A stretch of 64,000 nt of DNA from Mangifera indica (GCF_011075055.1 NC_058138.1:23405568-23469567); one strand, 5' to 3'. Numbered from the stretch's first letter, positions 44,556 through 56,970 are shown. Translations and numbers: made by a program. Notes: generated by a model not told the origin, from the letters alone.

Positions 44556-45815
44556 TTACACAACCTGCAAGATAGAACATATAGTTCCTATAATAGTAAG
44601 AAACAAGAGTATTATCGCTGCGACAGTTGCTGTGCTTCTCCATGGATTGCTGAAATATACTCTTTTCAAAGTTGTCTTGGCTCTATTCCAGGGATTGTTG
44701 TAGTGTTCTTTGAGCTGCTCGCTTAAGTTATGGTAAGAAGATTTGCTTTTAGGTATATGTTGATTAAGTTTGTTAAACATAGTTGCCACTGAAGCATCGT
44801 CCCCCATATGATTGGAAATAATTCCACTTCCAATGAGCAATTCCACATCCGTTTCATCATTAATAAGGTAATCCATCAGTTCAACATAATTGCAAACCTG
44901 AGCATTCTCCCGGTAAAGGCACTGCTCCAAAGCCATAATGTTTCTAAGCAGACATTCAGTAGAGTCAAATACATCTAGCCGTGGTATCTGCAATTCATTA
45001 GCTTCAAATTTTATATCAAGTACGCTCTGTCCTGTTTCAATTTCAATACACTTAAACTTTAACCCTGACTCATGTAGCTTTACTGCACAAGGTAAATCAG
45101 AAACCCAGTTTTTATCTGACACTGACGAGTAGCCTTCGAGTAGACTAATTCTTCTCCAATCTGTGAAATGTTTAACCTTATCAACGGTTGAAGTACTCAA
45201 TCGAACACCCATAAATTTGCCAAAGAAATTAACACAAAGGTCCATGAAGGGAGGTAGGGAGGTGTCAACGGAAGCCAACTTGTATATTTTCTTGAGGACA
45301 AAATACGGAAGTTGATTTTCAAATAATTGCAAGTCAGTCCATAAAGTATTGACTGCTGCTGGTGTATCTAATAATAATATATCACTTGCATCATCTAAGC
45401 TCACTCGTAAGAAGATCTCTAAAATGAAAATAGAATCATATAAAATCATCGTAACAAACTCATGACTCTCAAGTGAAAATGCTTCTGCGTAACAATCACA
45501 AATTCTTTTTTCATTGTCCTCGATAAAACTTAGAATTTTATCTATTTTCTTTTTTTTCTCTGTTTGTATTTGTCGAAAAAAGCTTTTCACATACTTTTTT
45601 TTCTTTTCCATGTGAGATAATTCCTTTTTGTCATGGTGGAGGGGGCCAACTGAAATTACCTCAGGAGTGTAGACTTGCTCATTTACACTACGAATCTTTT
45701 TAGGCACCCTGTAAATAGAGCACTGACCACGAATACACTCGAGCTTCAGGCTTTCATCAGTGTCATTTAGCAACTCTTTGACCAGATCTTGTTTATAGGC
45801 AGCAGTCATCTCCAT
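44556..45815 (-). CDS. Intact DUF247 (UPF0481) protein
   Basis: Plant-specific family whose biochemical role is unknown; some grass members act in self-incompatibility (family knowledge, not implied here). Uninterrupted frame of 419 codons. I start at MEMTAAYKQDLVKELL (45815) because the fragments at 3275 and 4835 begin at the same place and because an acceptor-like TTTTTTTACAG precedes it, suggesting an intron in the 5' leader; an in-frame ATG seven codons upstream lies before that site. Motifs: SVGPLHHDKKELSHMEKKK near residues 55-75, MILYDSIFILEIF near 123-135, DLQLFENQLPYFVL near 163-176, KHFTDWRRISLLEGY, DLPCAVKLHESGLKFK, NIMALEQCLY, and a C-terminal membrane segment ATVAAIILLFLTIIGTICSIL. 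It is the only unbroken copy among about eleven DUF247 loci here. Confidence 0.93.
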   Translation of the reverse strand: MEMTAAYKQDLVKELLNDTDESLKLECIRGQCSIYRVPKKIRSVNEQVYTPEVISVGPLHHDKKELSHMEKKKKYVKSFFRQIQTEKKKKIDKILSFIEDNEKRICDCYAEAFSLESHEFVTMILYDSIFILEIFLRVSLDDASDILLLDTPAAVNTLWTDLQLFENQLPYFVLKKIYKLASVDTSLPPFMDLCVNFFGKFMGVRLSTSTVDKVKHFTDWRRISLLEGYSSVSDKNWVSDLPCAVKLHESGLKFKCIEIETGQSVLDIKFEANELQIPRLDVFDSTECLLRNIMALEQCLYRENAQVCNYVELMDYLINDETDVELLIGSGIISNHMGDDASVATMFNKLNQHIPKSKSSYHNLSEQLKEHYNNPWNRAKTTLKRVYFSNPWRSTATVAAIILLFLTIIGTICSILQVV

Positions 45816-45849
45816 GTTCTGTAAAAAAAAGGACATTTACAGTGTCATT

Positions 45850-48420
45850 ATTGTGAGTTAGAATAAACAACTCTATTGCATTCAAGATTGTGAGGTAACA
45901 TGTGGCATTTTCCTATTAACCAGAAAAAATATATGATGTTTGAGGAAGAAAAGACCCATACTCTGTTATTATCACAAGTTCGAGTGAACACCCCCTCATT
46001 GTGCCTGGGATACTGAGGCAGAGGAGGGTTTTCAATATCCCTTGCATGTGCTAGATAAAGAAAATACAAAACAAAGTGGCCAAATCAAACCAAGCAAACT
46101 TCAAATAATCACTCAAAATAATAAATTGAAATGACAAAAGTACACTTAATAGATAACCATTACCCGAGTAATTACATGGACGAGGAACAGGTTTGATGGG
46201 CGGAGCTGCATTCTCAGTGATAAGTCCCTGTCACATAACGATGGGATAATATCAGCAAAAGACAGCCCATGAAGACAAAAACATATCAAGTAATGATCAT
46301 ATCATTGATAATTAAATGGTTTAGCAGCTTCCAGCAAGTAATATGATTCTACCACACGAAACACTCAAGATTGTGAGGTAACATGTGGCATTTTCCTATT
46401 AACCAGAAAAAATATATGATGTTTGAGGAAGAAAAGACCCATACTCTGTTATTATCACAAGTTCGAGCGTACACCCCCTCATTGCGCCCGGGATACTGAG
46501 ACAGAGGAGGGTTTTCAAAATCCCTTGCAAATGCTAGATAAAGAAAATACAAAACAAAGTGGCCAAATCAAACCAAGCAAACTTCAAATAATCACTCAAA
46601 ATAATAAATTGAAATGACAAAAGTACACTTAATAGATAACCATTACCCGAGTAATTACATGGACGAGGAACAGGTTTGATGGGCGGAGCTGCATTCTCAG
46701 TGATAACTCCCTGTCACATAACGATGGGATAATATCAGCAAAAGACAGCCCATGAAGACAAAAACATATCAAGTAATGATCATATCATTGATAATTAAAT
46801 GGTTTAGCAGCTTCCAGCAAGTAATATGATTCTACCACACGAAACACTCAAGATTGTGAGGTAACATGTGGCATTTTCCTATTAAACAGAAAAAATATAT
46901 GATGTTTGAGGAAGAAAAGACCCATACTCTGCTATTATCACAAGTTCGAGCGTACACCCCCTCATTGCGCCTGGGATACTGAGACAGAGGAGGGTTTTCA
47001 AAATCCCTTGCAAATGCTAGATAAAGAAAATACAAAACAAAGTGGCCAAATCAAACCAAGCAAACTTCAAATAATCACTCAAAATAATAAATTGAAATGA
47101 CAAAAGTACACTTAATAGATAACCATTACCCGAGTAATTGCATGGACGAGGAACAGGTTTGATGGGCGGAGCTGCATTCTCAGTGATAACTCCCTGTCAC
47201 ATAACGATGGGATAATATCAGCAAAAGACAGCCCATGAAGACAAAAACATATCAAGTAATGATCATATCATTGATAATTAAATGGTTTAGCAGCTTCCAG
47301 CAAGTAATATGATTCTACCACACGAAACACTCAAGATTGTGAGGTAACATGTGGCATTTTCCTATTAACCGGAAAAAATATATGATGTTTGAGGAAGAAA
47401 AGACCCTTATTCTGTTATTATCACGAGTTTGAGTGTACACCACCTGATTGCGCTTGGGAAATTGAGACAGAGGAGGGTTTTCAAAATCCCTTGCATACTC
47501 TAGATAAAGAAAATACAAAACAGAATGGCCAAATCAAACCAAGCAAACTTCAAATAATCACTCAAAATAATAAATTGAAATGACACAAGTACACTTAATT
47601 AATCGATAACCATTACTCGAGTGTAGAGGAGGCGGAGGCGGAGGCCGAGACCGAGGCGGAGACGAAGACCCAGGCGGAAGCGGAGGCGGAGACTGAGGCC
47701 AAGACCGAGGCAGAGACGGAGACCGAGGCCAAGACCGAGGCCGAGACCGAGGCCGAGGCGGAGGCGAAGGCAGAGGTGGAGGCAGAACTACATTCTCAGT
47801 TATACCTCCCTGCCACATAATGATGGGATAATATCATCAAAAGACAGTCCATGAAGACACAAACATATCAAACAATGATCATATCTTCGATAATTAACTG
47901 GTTTAGCAGCGTCCAGCAAGTAATATGGTTCCACCACACTAAATACTCAAGATTGTGAGGTAGCATGTGGCAATTTCCTCTTAACCAGAAAAAATATATG
48001 ATGTTGAGGAAGAAAAGACCCTTACTGTGTTACCATCATGAGTTTGAGTATACAATACTTGATTACGCTTGGGATACTGAGACAGAGGAGGGTTTCTAGC
48101 ATCCCTTACCTCCACCAGATAAAGAAAATACAAAACAGAGTGACCAAATCAAACGAAGCAAACTTCAAATAATCACTCAAAATCATAAATTGAAACGACA
48201 GAAGTACCCTTAATTAATAGATAACCATTACTCGAGGGCAAACAACGAGGAGGTGAAACTACATTCTCAGTGATACCTTCCTATCACATAACGATGGGAT
48301 AATATCATCAGAAGACAGTCCATAAAAACATAAACATATAAAGTAATGAACATATCATTGATAATTAAACGATTTAGAAGCTTCTATCAAGTAATATGAT
48401 TCCCCCACACGAAACACTCA
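45850..48420. repeat. Tandem array of a 483 bp unit, upstream of the intact DUF247 gene
   Basis: The phrase TCAAGATTGTGAGGTAACATG recurs at 45882, 46365, 46848, 47331 and, with changes, 47946; a partial end is at 48417. Spacing is 483, 483, 483, then 615, then ~471. The first three units are nearly identical; later ones are progressively diverged. On the minus strand each unit contains two exon-like segments with AG/GT borders (in unit 1 about 46227-46164 and 46051-45962). The fourth interval is longer because one such segment has expanded into a G/A-rich minisatellite. Confidence 0.92.
47629..47795. repeat. GAGGC/GAGAC hexamer-type minisatellite inside the fourth unit
   Basis: About 165 bases of 6-12 base repeats such as GAGGCGGAGGCC and GAGACCGAGGCC. 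They replace the AATTACATGGACGAGG..CGGAGCTGC segment of the other units. Read on the minus strand, the frame stays open and gives a proline/arginine/serine-rich peptide between GGITENV and a GTAATGG donor-like site. Confidence 0.9.
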
Positions 48421-48424
48421 AACA

Positions 48425-48545
48425 CCCTACCCTTAAACCAGGATCAGACTCGGACTCCAGGCTTTCATCAGTGTCAGTTGGCGACTCTTTGACCGAATCC
48501 TCTTGTGTCAAGGCAGCACTCATCTCCTTGTTCATTGTTTTGAAG
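48425..48545 (-). pseudogene. DUF247 N-terminal scrap
   Basis: The minus strand encodes MNKEMSAALTQEDSVKESPTD followed by TDESLESESDPGL, aligning with the first ~35 residues of the intact protein, then breaks. It sits at the far end of the 483 bp array, in the same relation to the repeat as the intact gene's start. Confidence 0.75.
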
Positions 48546-50560
48546 TCAAAGGTCTGTCTATAACAATAGTCAATAACAATCAACTGATAATCACCCTCAG
48601 AAGAAAATTTTGACAAATTTTGTTTTTTGATCAGTTTTAACATAATAGAGTTTAGATTCGTTTATTCAAAACTAACAGGTGTTTTTTAATTTCGAAATAA
48701 TTTTATGTGTTAGTACAAAAATCCCAAGCTCAAATAAACATTTGATTAATTTTGGGTGGATGAAAATGAATAAATGATAAGAATATATCATTAATTAAAA
48801 TAACTAAAAAAGTGAAATTGAAACTGAATCTTTTGGCCCTGGAAAATAAGAATTGCACCAGAGAGTTCTTCCTCGCTCTTGATTATATTTCAGCTCGTAC
48901 CATAATATATTTGATTTTATAGATGTGTCACTTAAACTTATGCTATCTCACTGCCTCACCTTGTATTACTATATTTATCTGTAATGTGCTTCCTCTTCTG
49001 GCTTTATATTTGATTTTAAGGGTGTGTATAATTTACTTCAAATTGTAAAATTAAACCAAACCATTTAAAAATTATATTTTAGTTCGGTTGGTTTGTAAAA
49101 CGGTTTAATTTAGATTAAAGATTTTTCAAACCATTTTTTTTTGTTTAAGTTACAATTTAAGCAATTTTCAAATCAAAACAAACTATAAACTATATTTTTT
49201 AAAAAAATATATGTGTTTGATAAAATTTTTTAATAAGTAATTAGATGTATAATTTATTTTTATATTTATTTTATTATTTTATTTAAATATATATTATAAA
49301 TATATTTTATATTTATATTATATTTTAAACAATTATAATTTAATTAATTTTATTAAATATTATATATATAAATAAATGGTTTTAATATAACACAAAAGAA
49401 TAATTTTAAAAGATTTTCATTAAGATGATCCGATTATATATTAAGAATTTAATTTTTTATTATATATTTTATATACTTTTTTCAATAAATAAAATATTAA
49501 AATATTATAGTTCATACACCATTATTTGGGTTATTGAATAAAATAATTTATTTTTTTCATATATAGAGTCATTTTTTTTATTATACATATATATCCTAAA
49601 ATATAAAATATTTAAAATATTTTTAAATTTTATATTTATCCAGTTAAGATTCACCTAATCAAGTATAAACTCACCTAATTAAGACATAAGACTCACTCAC
49701 TCACCGAATTAAGAGTAAAATATGAGTTGAAGTGAGATGAAAATATGAAAATTTTTTATGATTTTGACATTGGGATGGCTGGTCAGGGTGTCAAACACCT
49801 AGCTAATTAATCTATTTATAAAAATTTGATTGGTTAATTAATTTATTATTAAAAATTTATTAGTCGAGGGGTTGGCCAACCAACTAACCCATTTGGCCAA
49901 CCATCTGGTTAAACACTTAATGAACCAATTTATTTTTAAAAAATTAGTTGATTGACCAACCATCAGACTAATTCTAAATCTTATAATTTTTTTCTTTCAA
50001 AGATAAAATCGACTTAAAAAACGATTATATTTATATGTTAAAAAAATAATTATATATATATAAAATAAAATAAATAACTATTTTAATTAATATGTCCTTC
50101 ATAATTTTAATTTGACAGCAACTCTTCTAGGTGGTCGAAATCTTTGATTCACGTTCACTCAGACCAATTAAATTAAGAAAAAATAAATACATGTTGATAA
50201 AAGAATATTTGCTGTTATGAGAAATTTTTAGTTGGATACGAATAGACCCATCAGAATTTCATTTTGCAGCTTTGTCAGAATTATTGAACATACTTGCACC
50301 TGAATCAGCCATAATCTTGATTCTTGCAAACTTTTTCTTTTGAAAATTAGTGACATGTGGTTGTGCATCATCGTATAATGACTTTTGCAAACATGTTTTA
50401 ATTATTTTGTTTCTTTTTGCGTGAAATTTTGTTTCTTCAAACTTTGTTTAGGGAATTTTTGTATTTTTTCTTTCTATCACTTTTGTTTTTGTTTGTAAGA
50501 TGGATAGGTGGATATTACCTTTTTTGAATAATTTTAAAAATGTTTTTGACATAATAAATG
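48546..50560. other. AT-rich intergenic DNA
   Basis: 49050-49650 is very AT-rich with no element ends recognised. 50115-50240 holds one end of the ~315 bp satellite unit (GACAGCAACTCTTC and CACGTTCACT, CCAATTA). 50280-50460 pairs with 53790-54060. Confidence 0.5.
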
Positions 50561-51495
50561 TCATTTGTGTTATAAATATAATTGAATAAATTACAAAATG
50601 AGTGAGTTGCAAAATGAAAAATATAATTTCATTAAACCAAGGCTGTAGAAAAGAAGAAGAAAGAAGTAAGAGTGAAGAAATAGGAAACAAGAAGCAAGAC
50701 TGTTTGGATGAAGAGGTGTGTATACAAATGAAGGTAAGGGGATGTTTATATAGACAATTCACTGTCCCCATTATTGACTAATTTGCATGCTTATATTCTT
50801 GCATTCCTACCAATTTTTCTAAATTTATGGCATATGGTGGAAAATTCATTAGACATACAACACTCTCTTTTAGATTTTTACTATTTACAAATAATTATAT
50901 TAATCTTATTAAAAAAAAACTTAATGAGATAAAAATCAAAACAAAAAAACATAAAGATAATTGAGACAAAATAATTAGAATATCTGTATTTATAATATAC
51001 AAATAATATAATGACATAATAAAAAGATTACAATATACCTGAGTTGATCGTGTTGTTAGATTTCTACTACTTGCAGATAATTATATTAACCTTGTCAAAG
51101 AAAAACTCAATGAGATAAAAATCAAAACAAAAAAACATGAAGATAATTGAGACATCATAATTAAAATATCTGTATTATAATATACAAATAATATAATGAC
51201 ATAATAAAAAGATTACAATATACCTGAGTTGATCGTGTTGATAATATATTATAAATATAATTAAATAAATTGCAAAATGAGTGAATTGCAAAATAAGAAA
51301 TATAATTTCATTAAACCAAGGCTGCGGAAAAGAAGAAGAAAGAAGCAAGAGTGAAAAAATAGGAAGCAAGAAGCAAGAGTGTTTGGATGAAGAGGTGTGT
51401 ATACAAGTGAAGGTGAGGGGGTGTTTATATAGACAATTCACTACCCCCCATTATTAACTAATTTGCATGCTTATATTCTTGCATTCCCACCAATT
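50560..51495 (-). repeat. Duplicated LTR-like segment
   Basis: 50565-50825 and 51240-51495 are close copies (both with AATTTCATTAAACCAAGGCTG and GTTTATATAGACAATTCACT), and 50868-51050 and 51055-51240 are copies of each other (TAATTATATTAA..ACTCAATGAGATAAAAATC). On the minus strand the first pair looks like an LTR: a purine run AAAAGAGAG then TGTTGTATGTC at ~50865, a TATA box CTATATAAAC, then a leader. No coding region of a retroelement accompanies them. Open frames of 88 and 107 codons here are repeat-derived. Confidence 0.6.
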
Positions 51496-51496
51496 T

Positions 51497-51625
51497 TTGA
51501 CTCATATAGCTTTACTGTACAAGATAAATCATGAACCACTTCTGTGGCTGGCATTTGTAGCTTCATTGTACAAGCTAAATCATGATGCCAGATAATTTTT
51601 CAGTAGACTAATAATATTCTTGTGT
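51497..51625 (-). pseudogene. DUF247 scrap (duplicated DLPCAVKLHES region)
   Basis: Two adjoining short matches to the intact gene around its KLHES motif: GACTCATATAGCTTTACTGT and TGTAGCTTCATTGTACAAGC on the plus strand both correspond to ..DLPCAVKLHES. These are followed by a piece matching the RRISLLEGY region. Too short and broken to be functional. Confidence 0.6.
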
Positions 51626-52724
51626 CCTCTCATATATACTTTCCATCCAAAGTTCTTCTCACCACTTGGTCATTTGGACCTACAAAACCTTGCATTTTTC
51701 TTTAACAGGGAAAAAAAAACTGAAAGTTTTGGTTAATGCTCATAACAATTGAGCAAAGCCAAACAAATTATGACAACACCAAATACAAACATTTAGGGAA
51801 TGATAAAAATTTTGAGTGAACCCGAGATTTCGCGTGTATTGCAGATAGATTATACGGTGGAAAAATTGACCTCCATTATGTGTAACTAAATTGCCTTAAA
51901 ACCCTCCAATATGTGTGCTATTCTCCAAATAACCCTCCAATAAGAAAGTCTACATTCATAACCCCATGCATAGAAAAAATTTCAATTACCTTCTCCCATG
52001 TTTAATAATATTACAGTAAACCCCTAAGACGATTAGTGAAATTGATACGCTTCGTCGGATTTAATTCCCCGGTATAGCGTACTAAAATTACATAAACCCC
52101 CCAAACGCATGTGGTCAAATTTCACTTGCCCCCGTTACACATACTTATATTCCCTAAACTCCCCATCATGGGACACCATTTGTGGGGCCTAATAAAAGGA
52201 GAATTGAAGATGAAGTGGGCCTGATTTCACGTGATTCCGTAATTATATACATTTATGATTAAAGACGTGAAATCGCAGTTACAATTTTGGGGCATTTTCT
52301 GATGTCTTCAACTTCAACCCCACCATTGATCTGTACAAAAGAAGATAGATTTGATTCCTCCCATATGAGATCTACCTGTCACTTCCATAGTGTCGATTGG
52401 ATTAATTAAGGGATAAAGAAAGCTAAACCTTGCTTTTAAGCTCGGATTGGAGTTTGAATTCATGAAAATTAAGTTTAAATTTGGTTCAATTTATTTTGAA
52501 TTTGACCTTTTAATTAATTTATTATTAAAATAATATTTTTTTAATACATATTAATTAAAATAATATCATTTTATATCAAAATTTTTAATTTATAAATTTA
52601 ATAAATAGTTTAAACTTAAATTCAAATTTAATTAAACTTATATAAAACTGATTCATTTTAAACTTATTCAAATTAAATTTAAACTCAAATTTAAATAAAT
52701 TTAATTTGAATATAACTTTCAAAA
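51626..52724. other. Intergenic DNA
   Basis: No gene recognised. 51830-52330 is less AT-rich than the rest but shows no conserved frame. Confidence 0.4.
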
Positions 52725-52960
52725 TTAACTCAAGAGTGTAAACTTTTTTATCTACACTACGAATGCTTCTAGGCACCCTGTAAATACAGGGCTGACCAGA
52801 AAAAGACTTTTATCAATGCCAGTTAGCAACTCGTTGATCAGATATTCTCGTTGACAGGCAACAGTCATCTCCGTCTTGATAAAAAAAAAGGACTTTTACA
52901 GTGTCATTATCGTGAGTTAGAATAAACAACTGTATTGCACTCAAGATTGTGACGCAACAT
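52725..52960 (-). pseudogene. DUF247 N-terminal scrap joined to one end of the 483 bp repeat
   Basis: The minus strand shows TEMTVACQREYLINELLTGID and RSIRSVDKKVYTLELI-like pieces (52870-52725) matching the intact N-terminus. Just upstream (52880-52970), the sequence GTGAGTTAGAATAAACAACT and CACTCAAGATTGTGACGCAACATGTGGC repeats the junction found at 45855-45910. It is a copy of the start of the intact gene and its upstream repeat, cut off after ~90 bases. Confidence 0.75.
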
Positions 52961-52970
52961 GTGGCATTTT

Positions 52971-55369
52971 CCCGGTATTTTTTCTCTTGTAAAATTAATT
53001 TATATCACTAATATTTATTATATAATATAACACGTATTATATCATATAATATATTTATTAAATTATATTAATTTAATATATTTTATAATATATATTATTT
53101 TTTATATATATTTTATTATATCATATTATAAAATATATATTATATATTATAAAATATTAAAAATTATTATTCAAATTATAATTTAAATTAGAGTAAATTA
53201 TTTTTATTAATTTGATTTAATTTATTTTAAAAAAAATTAAATTTTTTTTTTGGAATCCACCGTATTTAATTTTATGTAATAAGTGTCTATCCGAAAATGC
53301 ATACGATTTAAATGAAGTATATAATTTTATATACTAATGTACGGCAACAATAATTTAGTTTGACAGCAATCTCTGAAGGATGATTCACGTTCATTGGGAC
53401 CAATTAAATGAAGTAAAAATAAATACACGTTCATGAAAGTGTATTGTCTGTTATGTGAAATTTTTAGCTGCATACGAATAGATCCTAATGATTTTAAAAT
53501 TAGATCAGATTAGTTTATTCGATTGATTAAATTAAAAATTAATTTTAAATCTAGTTTGATTAATATAAAAAGTTAGTTTTATTATTAATTCAATCATATA
53601 TGATCAAATTAGATTTGATCAAATTTTTAAATTTTTTTAAATTTTAATTTAATAATAAATTGAATTAATTAATTTTTTTGATTAAATTGGTAAAATTGTG
53701 AACTAATAAAGTATTTATTTGATTACCAATCTAATTTAAAAATTATGGAGAGACCCATCAGATCTTCCTTTGTAGCCTGGTACAGGCGAATTTGTCAGAA
53801 ATCTTGATTCTTGCAAACTTTCTTTTGAAACTTAGTCACGGGTGATTGTGCATCATTTGAATCATTAAGCAACTTTGCATGTGAATTTGTCCGAAATCTT
53901 GGATCCTGCAAACTTTTCTTTTGAAAATTAGGCACGGGTGCTTGTGCATCATTTATTTTGCAGGAGCATTGATATCTTTGATGGCTTTTGCAATCATTTT
54001 TTAATTTTTTATTTAAATGGAACATGTTTTTTTTTTTCAAACTTTATTCAAGAAATTTTGTGTTGAAAGATCTTTACCTCAATTAAAAAGATTAAGAATT
54101 TTCGTAATATGCATACATAAATGAGTTATGAAATTTAGATTTTTTTTATTTTGATAATATTTGAACTTACAAGAGTCGCAATCTACACAAATAAATTCAT
54201 AAAATTTTTGTGATTTTTTAAAATCAATTGAGACATAATGAAACCCTTTGAAAAAACAATTTTTATTAAAAATTTTAGATCTTTAATTTGGAATTCTTCT
54301 TCTAGGATTAGGATGATTATTGATGTTTCTTTTCAAAAATATTTTTATCATGGCTTTAGAGATTTTTGAGGCGTTTTGTCAGTTGTAATAACTGTAATTT
54401 CTTTGTATTTAAAAGAGTAATTCAACTGTTTTATTTATATTTTTAAAGCATTTTTTCCCAATATTTTCATAAATATTTGGATTTTCTTTTCTTCCTTTAG
54501 GGGGTTTCTCTTCAACAACGGTCAAAGTCATTTTTGGGATTTGTTAGAGCATTGAAAATATTTTCAAAAATTACTTCTCACAAAACTATAAATAGACCAT
54601 TCAAGAGTGTTTGAATTAATCATATTGATATAGTTAATTATATAATAATAATATCTAACTATTTACATCATTCTTATCTATTTAGATCAGTTTGAAAAGC
54701 ACCTCTTTATTAATCAGACAGACAAGCTTTTACATAAAGGTAAATCTGCCATAATATGAAATGAAAATCTTTGGTAATCATAAAGACAATCAATTGGTAT
54801 TCATAGGAAAAGATGATTAAGAATGATTTGATTGCAGAATAAGATTGGGAAAATTAAGTGTGAACGGGACTTTTGGAAATTAGGTTTAAAATGAATCAAT
54901 GAGTTATGAGTCCAAGTCTTCTGCATCCTGTCGTCTATCAACCAGTAAATGCTGCACCCAGTAACATTTACAGAGGGATTGTGGAAAAGGCAACGCGTTT
55001 TGATGATTTAGAAATTGACCCATTTGGTTCTATCTATGTAAACTGTCTTTCTCTTCTTAGTTAAAGCCAAAGAGAAAAGTCTCCAGGACTTGGATTCAAC
55101 GCGGTGGTTACGTAGTGTGAATTTGACTTTTGATTGTATGGAATATATATATATATGTATATATAGTGTTGTTGTTGCTGTACTTCTAAATTCTTATTCT
55201 TTAATTTTAAAAAACTTTATTATTCACTCATGGAGTATTAAATCGGTTAGTTTTAAAAATAAAATTATTATTTTATTTATAAAATTTTATCTTTTTCTTC
55301 TCTACATCTTTAAAAATAACAATATAAAAATTATTAGTTACTAAAATACAAATTTTTCCTAAAATAACA
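52971..55369. other. AT-rich intergenic DNA with local duplications
   Basis: 53355-53480 resembles one end of the satellite unit and 50115-50240. 53795-53960 is a ~105 bp tandem pair (GCAAACTTTTCTTTTGAAA followed by TGTGCATCATTT). 54880-55080 is less AT-rich but shows no family I recognise. Confidence 0.5.
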
Positions 55370-55760
55370 ATTTATAATTATTTGTAACTAAAAAAATTAG
55401 TTACAAAACATTAAGTTTACCTTTATTTTACAGCTAAAAATTTAGTTGTCAAAACATAATTAATTGTAACTAAATTTTTAGTTACAAAAAATTAATTTTA
55501 TTCACGTATTTCTCAACTAACATTATAGTTGCCAAACAAATGTATTTATAACTAAAATTTTAGTTGCTAAATAATCGAAAGGATGAAATAATTTTGCAAC
55601 AAAACATTTAGTTGCCAAAATAAAATTATTTGTAACTAAAAAATTAGTTGTAGAACATTAAGTTTATCTCTATCTTGCAGCTAAAAATTTAATTGTCAAA
55701 ATATAATTACTTGTAACTGAAAAATTAGTTGTAGAAAATAAACTTTTCAAATAAGTTTGG
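55370..55760. repeat. TTAGTTAC/GTAACTAA foldback-type repeat
   Basis: Repeats of TTTGTAACTAAAAAATTAGTTGTA and GCTAAAAATTTAGTTG alternate about every 60 bases. Both the word and its reverse complement occur, so the block can fold. Non-coding. Confidence 0.7.
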
Positions 55761-55820
55761 ATTATGGTTTAAACTTATTAAAAATAATTTACTTTTCAAA
55801 TATATTCTACTTAATAAATA

Positions 55821-56970
55821 GGCCAAATGGCTATTTCCCACCCAATGAAATGACATATCTCCACCCATTTAGTTTGGAAAAACCAATTTCTCACCCATTT
55901 GTCAAAATTAATTATTAATTTTTATAGTTAAAGCGTATTTATATTATTATAATCAAATATTATAATATTGTTGTTTTGTGGGGTGTCATTGTTACCTTTT
56001 TTTTTTAACTTACTAAGGTTAAATGAGTATTTTTCTTCTATCTTATTTGGAAAATTATCATATTTACCCCATATATTTTGAAATTATAACATAATCTCAA
56101 TAGTTTGTAATATAACATTTACATCCCTTATTTATTGTGTATTTTGCGTGTAACGAAAAATTTTAAAACTATTGTGGGGCATTTTGAAATTTTAAAATTA
56201 AAATTTTTTGAACACCTCTAATATTTTCAAAAATTATAATGTACCTTTAAACATATGATTATACGTCATTAACACTCCTATCTATATTTGTTTCAGTATT
56301 TTAATAAAAGATTAATAAAATTTGTTAAAAAATTTAACAGTTGGATGAGAAATTTAGGATTGAAGTGTTATTTAGCCCCCTTTTATATATATATATATAT
56401 ATATATATAATCACTTGAACTTGTTTGTTATATGAATTAATGTAAATAAATTAATCTAAACCAAGTGAGAATCTAGTTTCCCATCTATTTGTCAAAGTAA
56501 ACTGTTAATTTCAATACTTAAAGGCAATTTATACTATTTTATATCTCTTGTTTATTGTATATTTTAGGAATATAACTGAAAATTTTGAAACTATTGAGAG
56601 GTATATTGTAAATTTTAAAAATTTTAAGAAAGCCCCAAACTTTTTTCAAATAAAAAGAAACCCATAAAATTTCATGAACACCCCTAATATTTTAAAAATT
56701 ATAATTTACTTTCAATCATATAATTATACGTCATTAACACTCCGATCTATATTTGTATCAATGATTTTTTTATTATTTTTAATTAAAATTAATTAGGGTT
56801 GTTTAATAGTAAAGTGTAATTTAGCTTGAGGGTTTTTTTTTTTTCTTTTCAGTAATTTTATAAAAAAGTTAACAAAATTTGTTAAAAAATTTAACATATG
56901 GGAGGGAAATTGGCTTTTCCAAACTATATATCATTTCGTCAAACCTTAGGTGGGAAATAGTCATCAGGCC
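55821..56970. mobile_element. Mutator-like or similar TIR element, 1150 bp
   Basis: Left end GGCCAAATGGCTATTTCCCACC; right end on the other strand GGCCTGATGACTATTTCCCACC, with similarity extending ~85 bases inwards. Flanking 9-mers TAATAAATA (55812-55820) and TACTAAATA (56971-56979) differ at one base. No coding capacity. The interior contains two diverged copies of one ~400 bp segment (55930-56330 and 56490-56780), and a further related right end lies at 57440-57535. Confidence 0.72.

Noticed and set aside
53795..54040. 81-codon minus-strand frame with a repeated NFQKKSLQDPRF-like unit
   Set aside because: It is a ~105 bp tandem duplication in AT-rich DNA; no family recognised and the related copy at 50280-50460 is not open.
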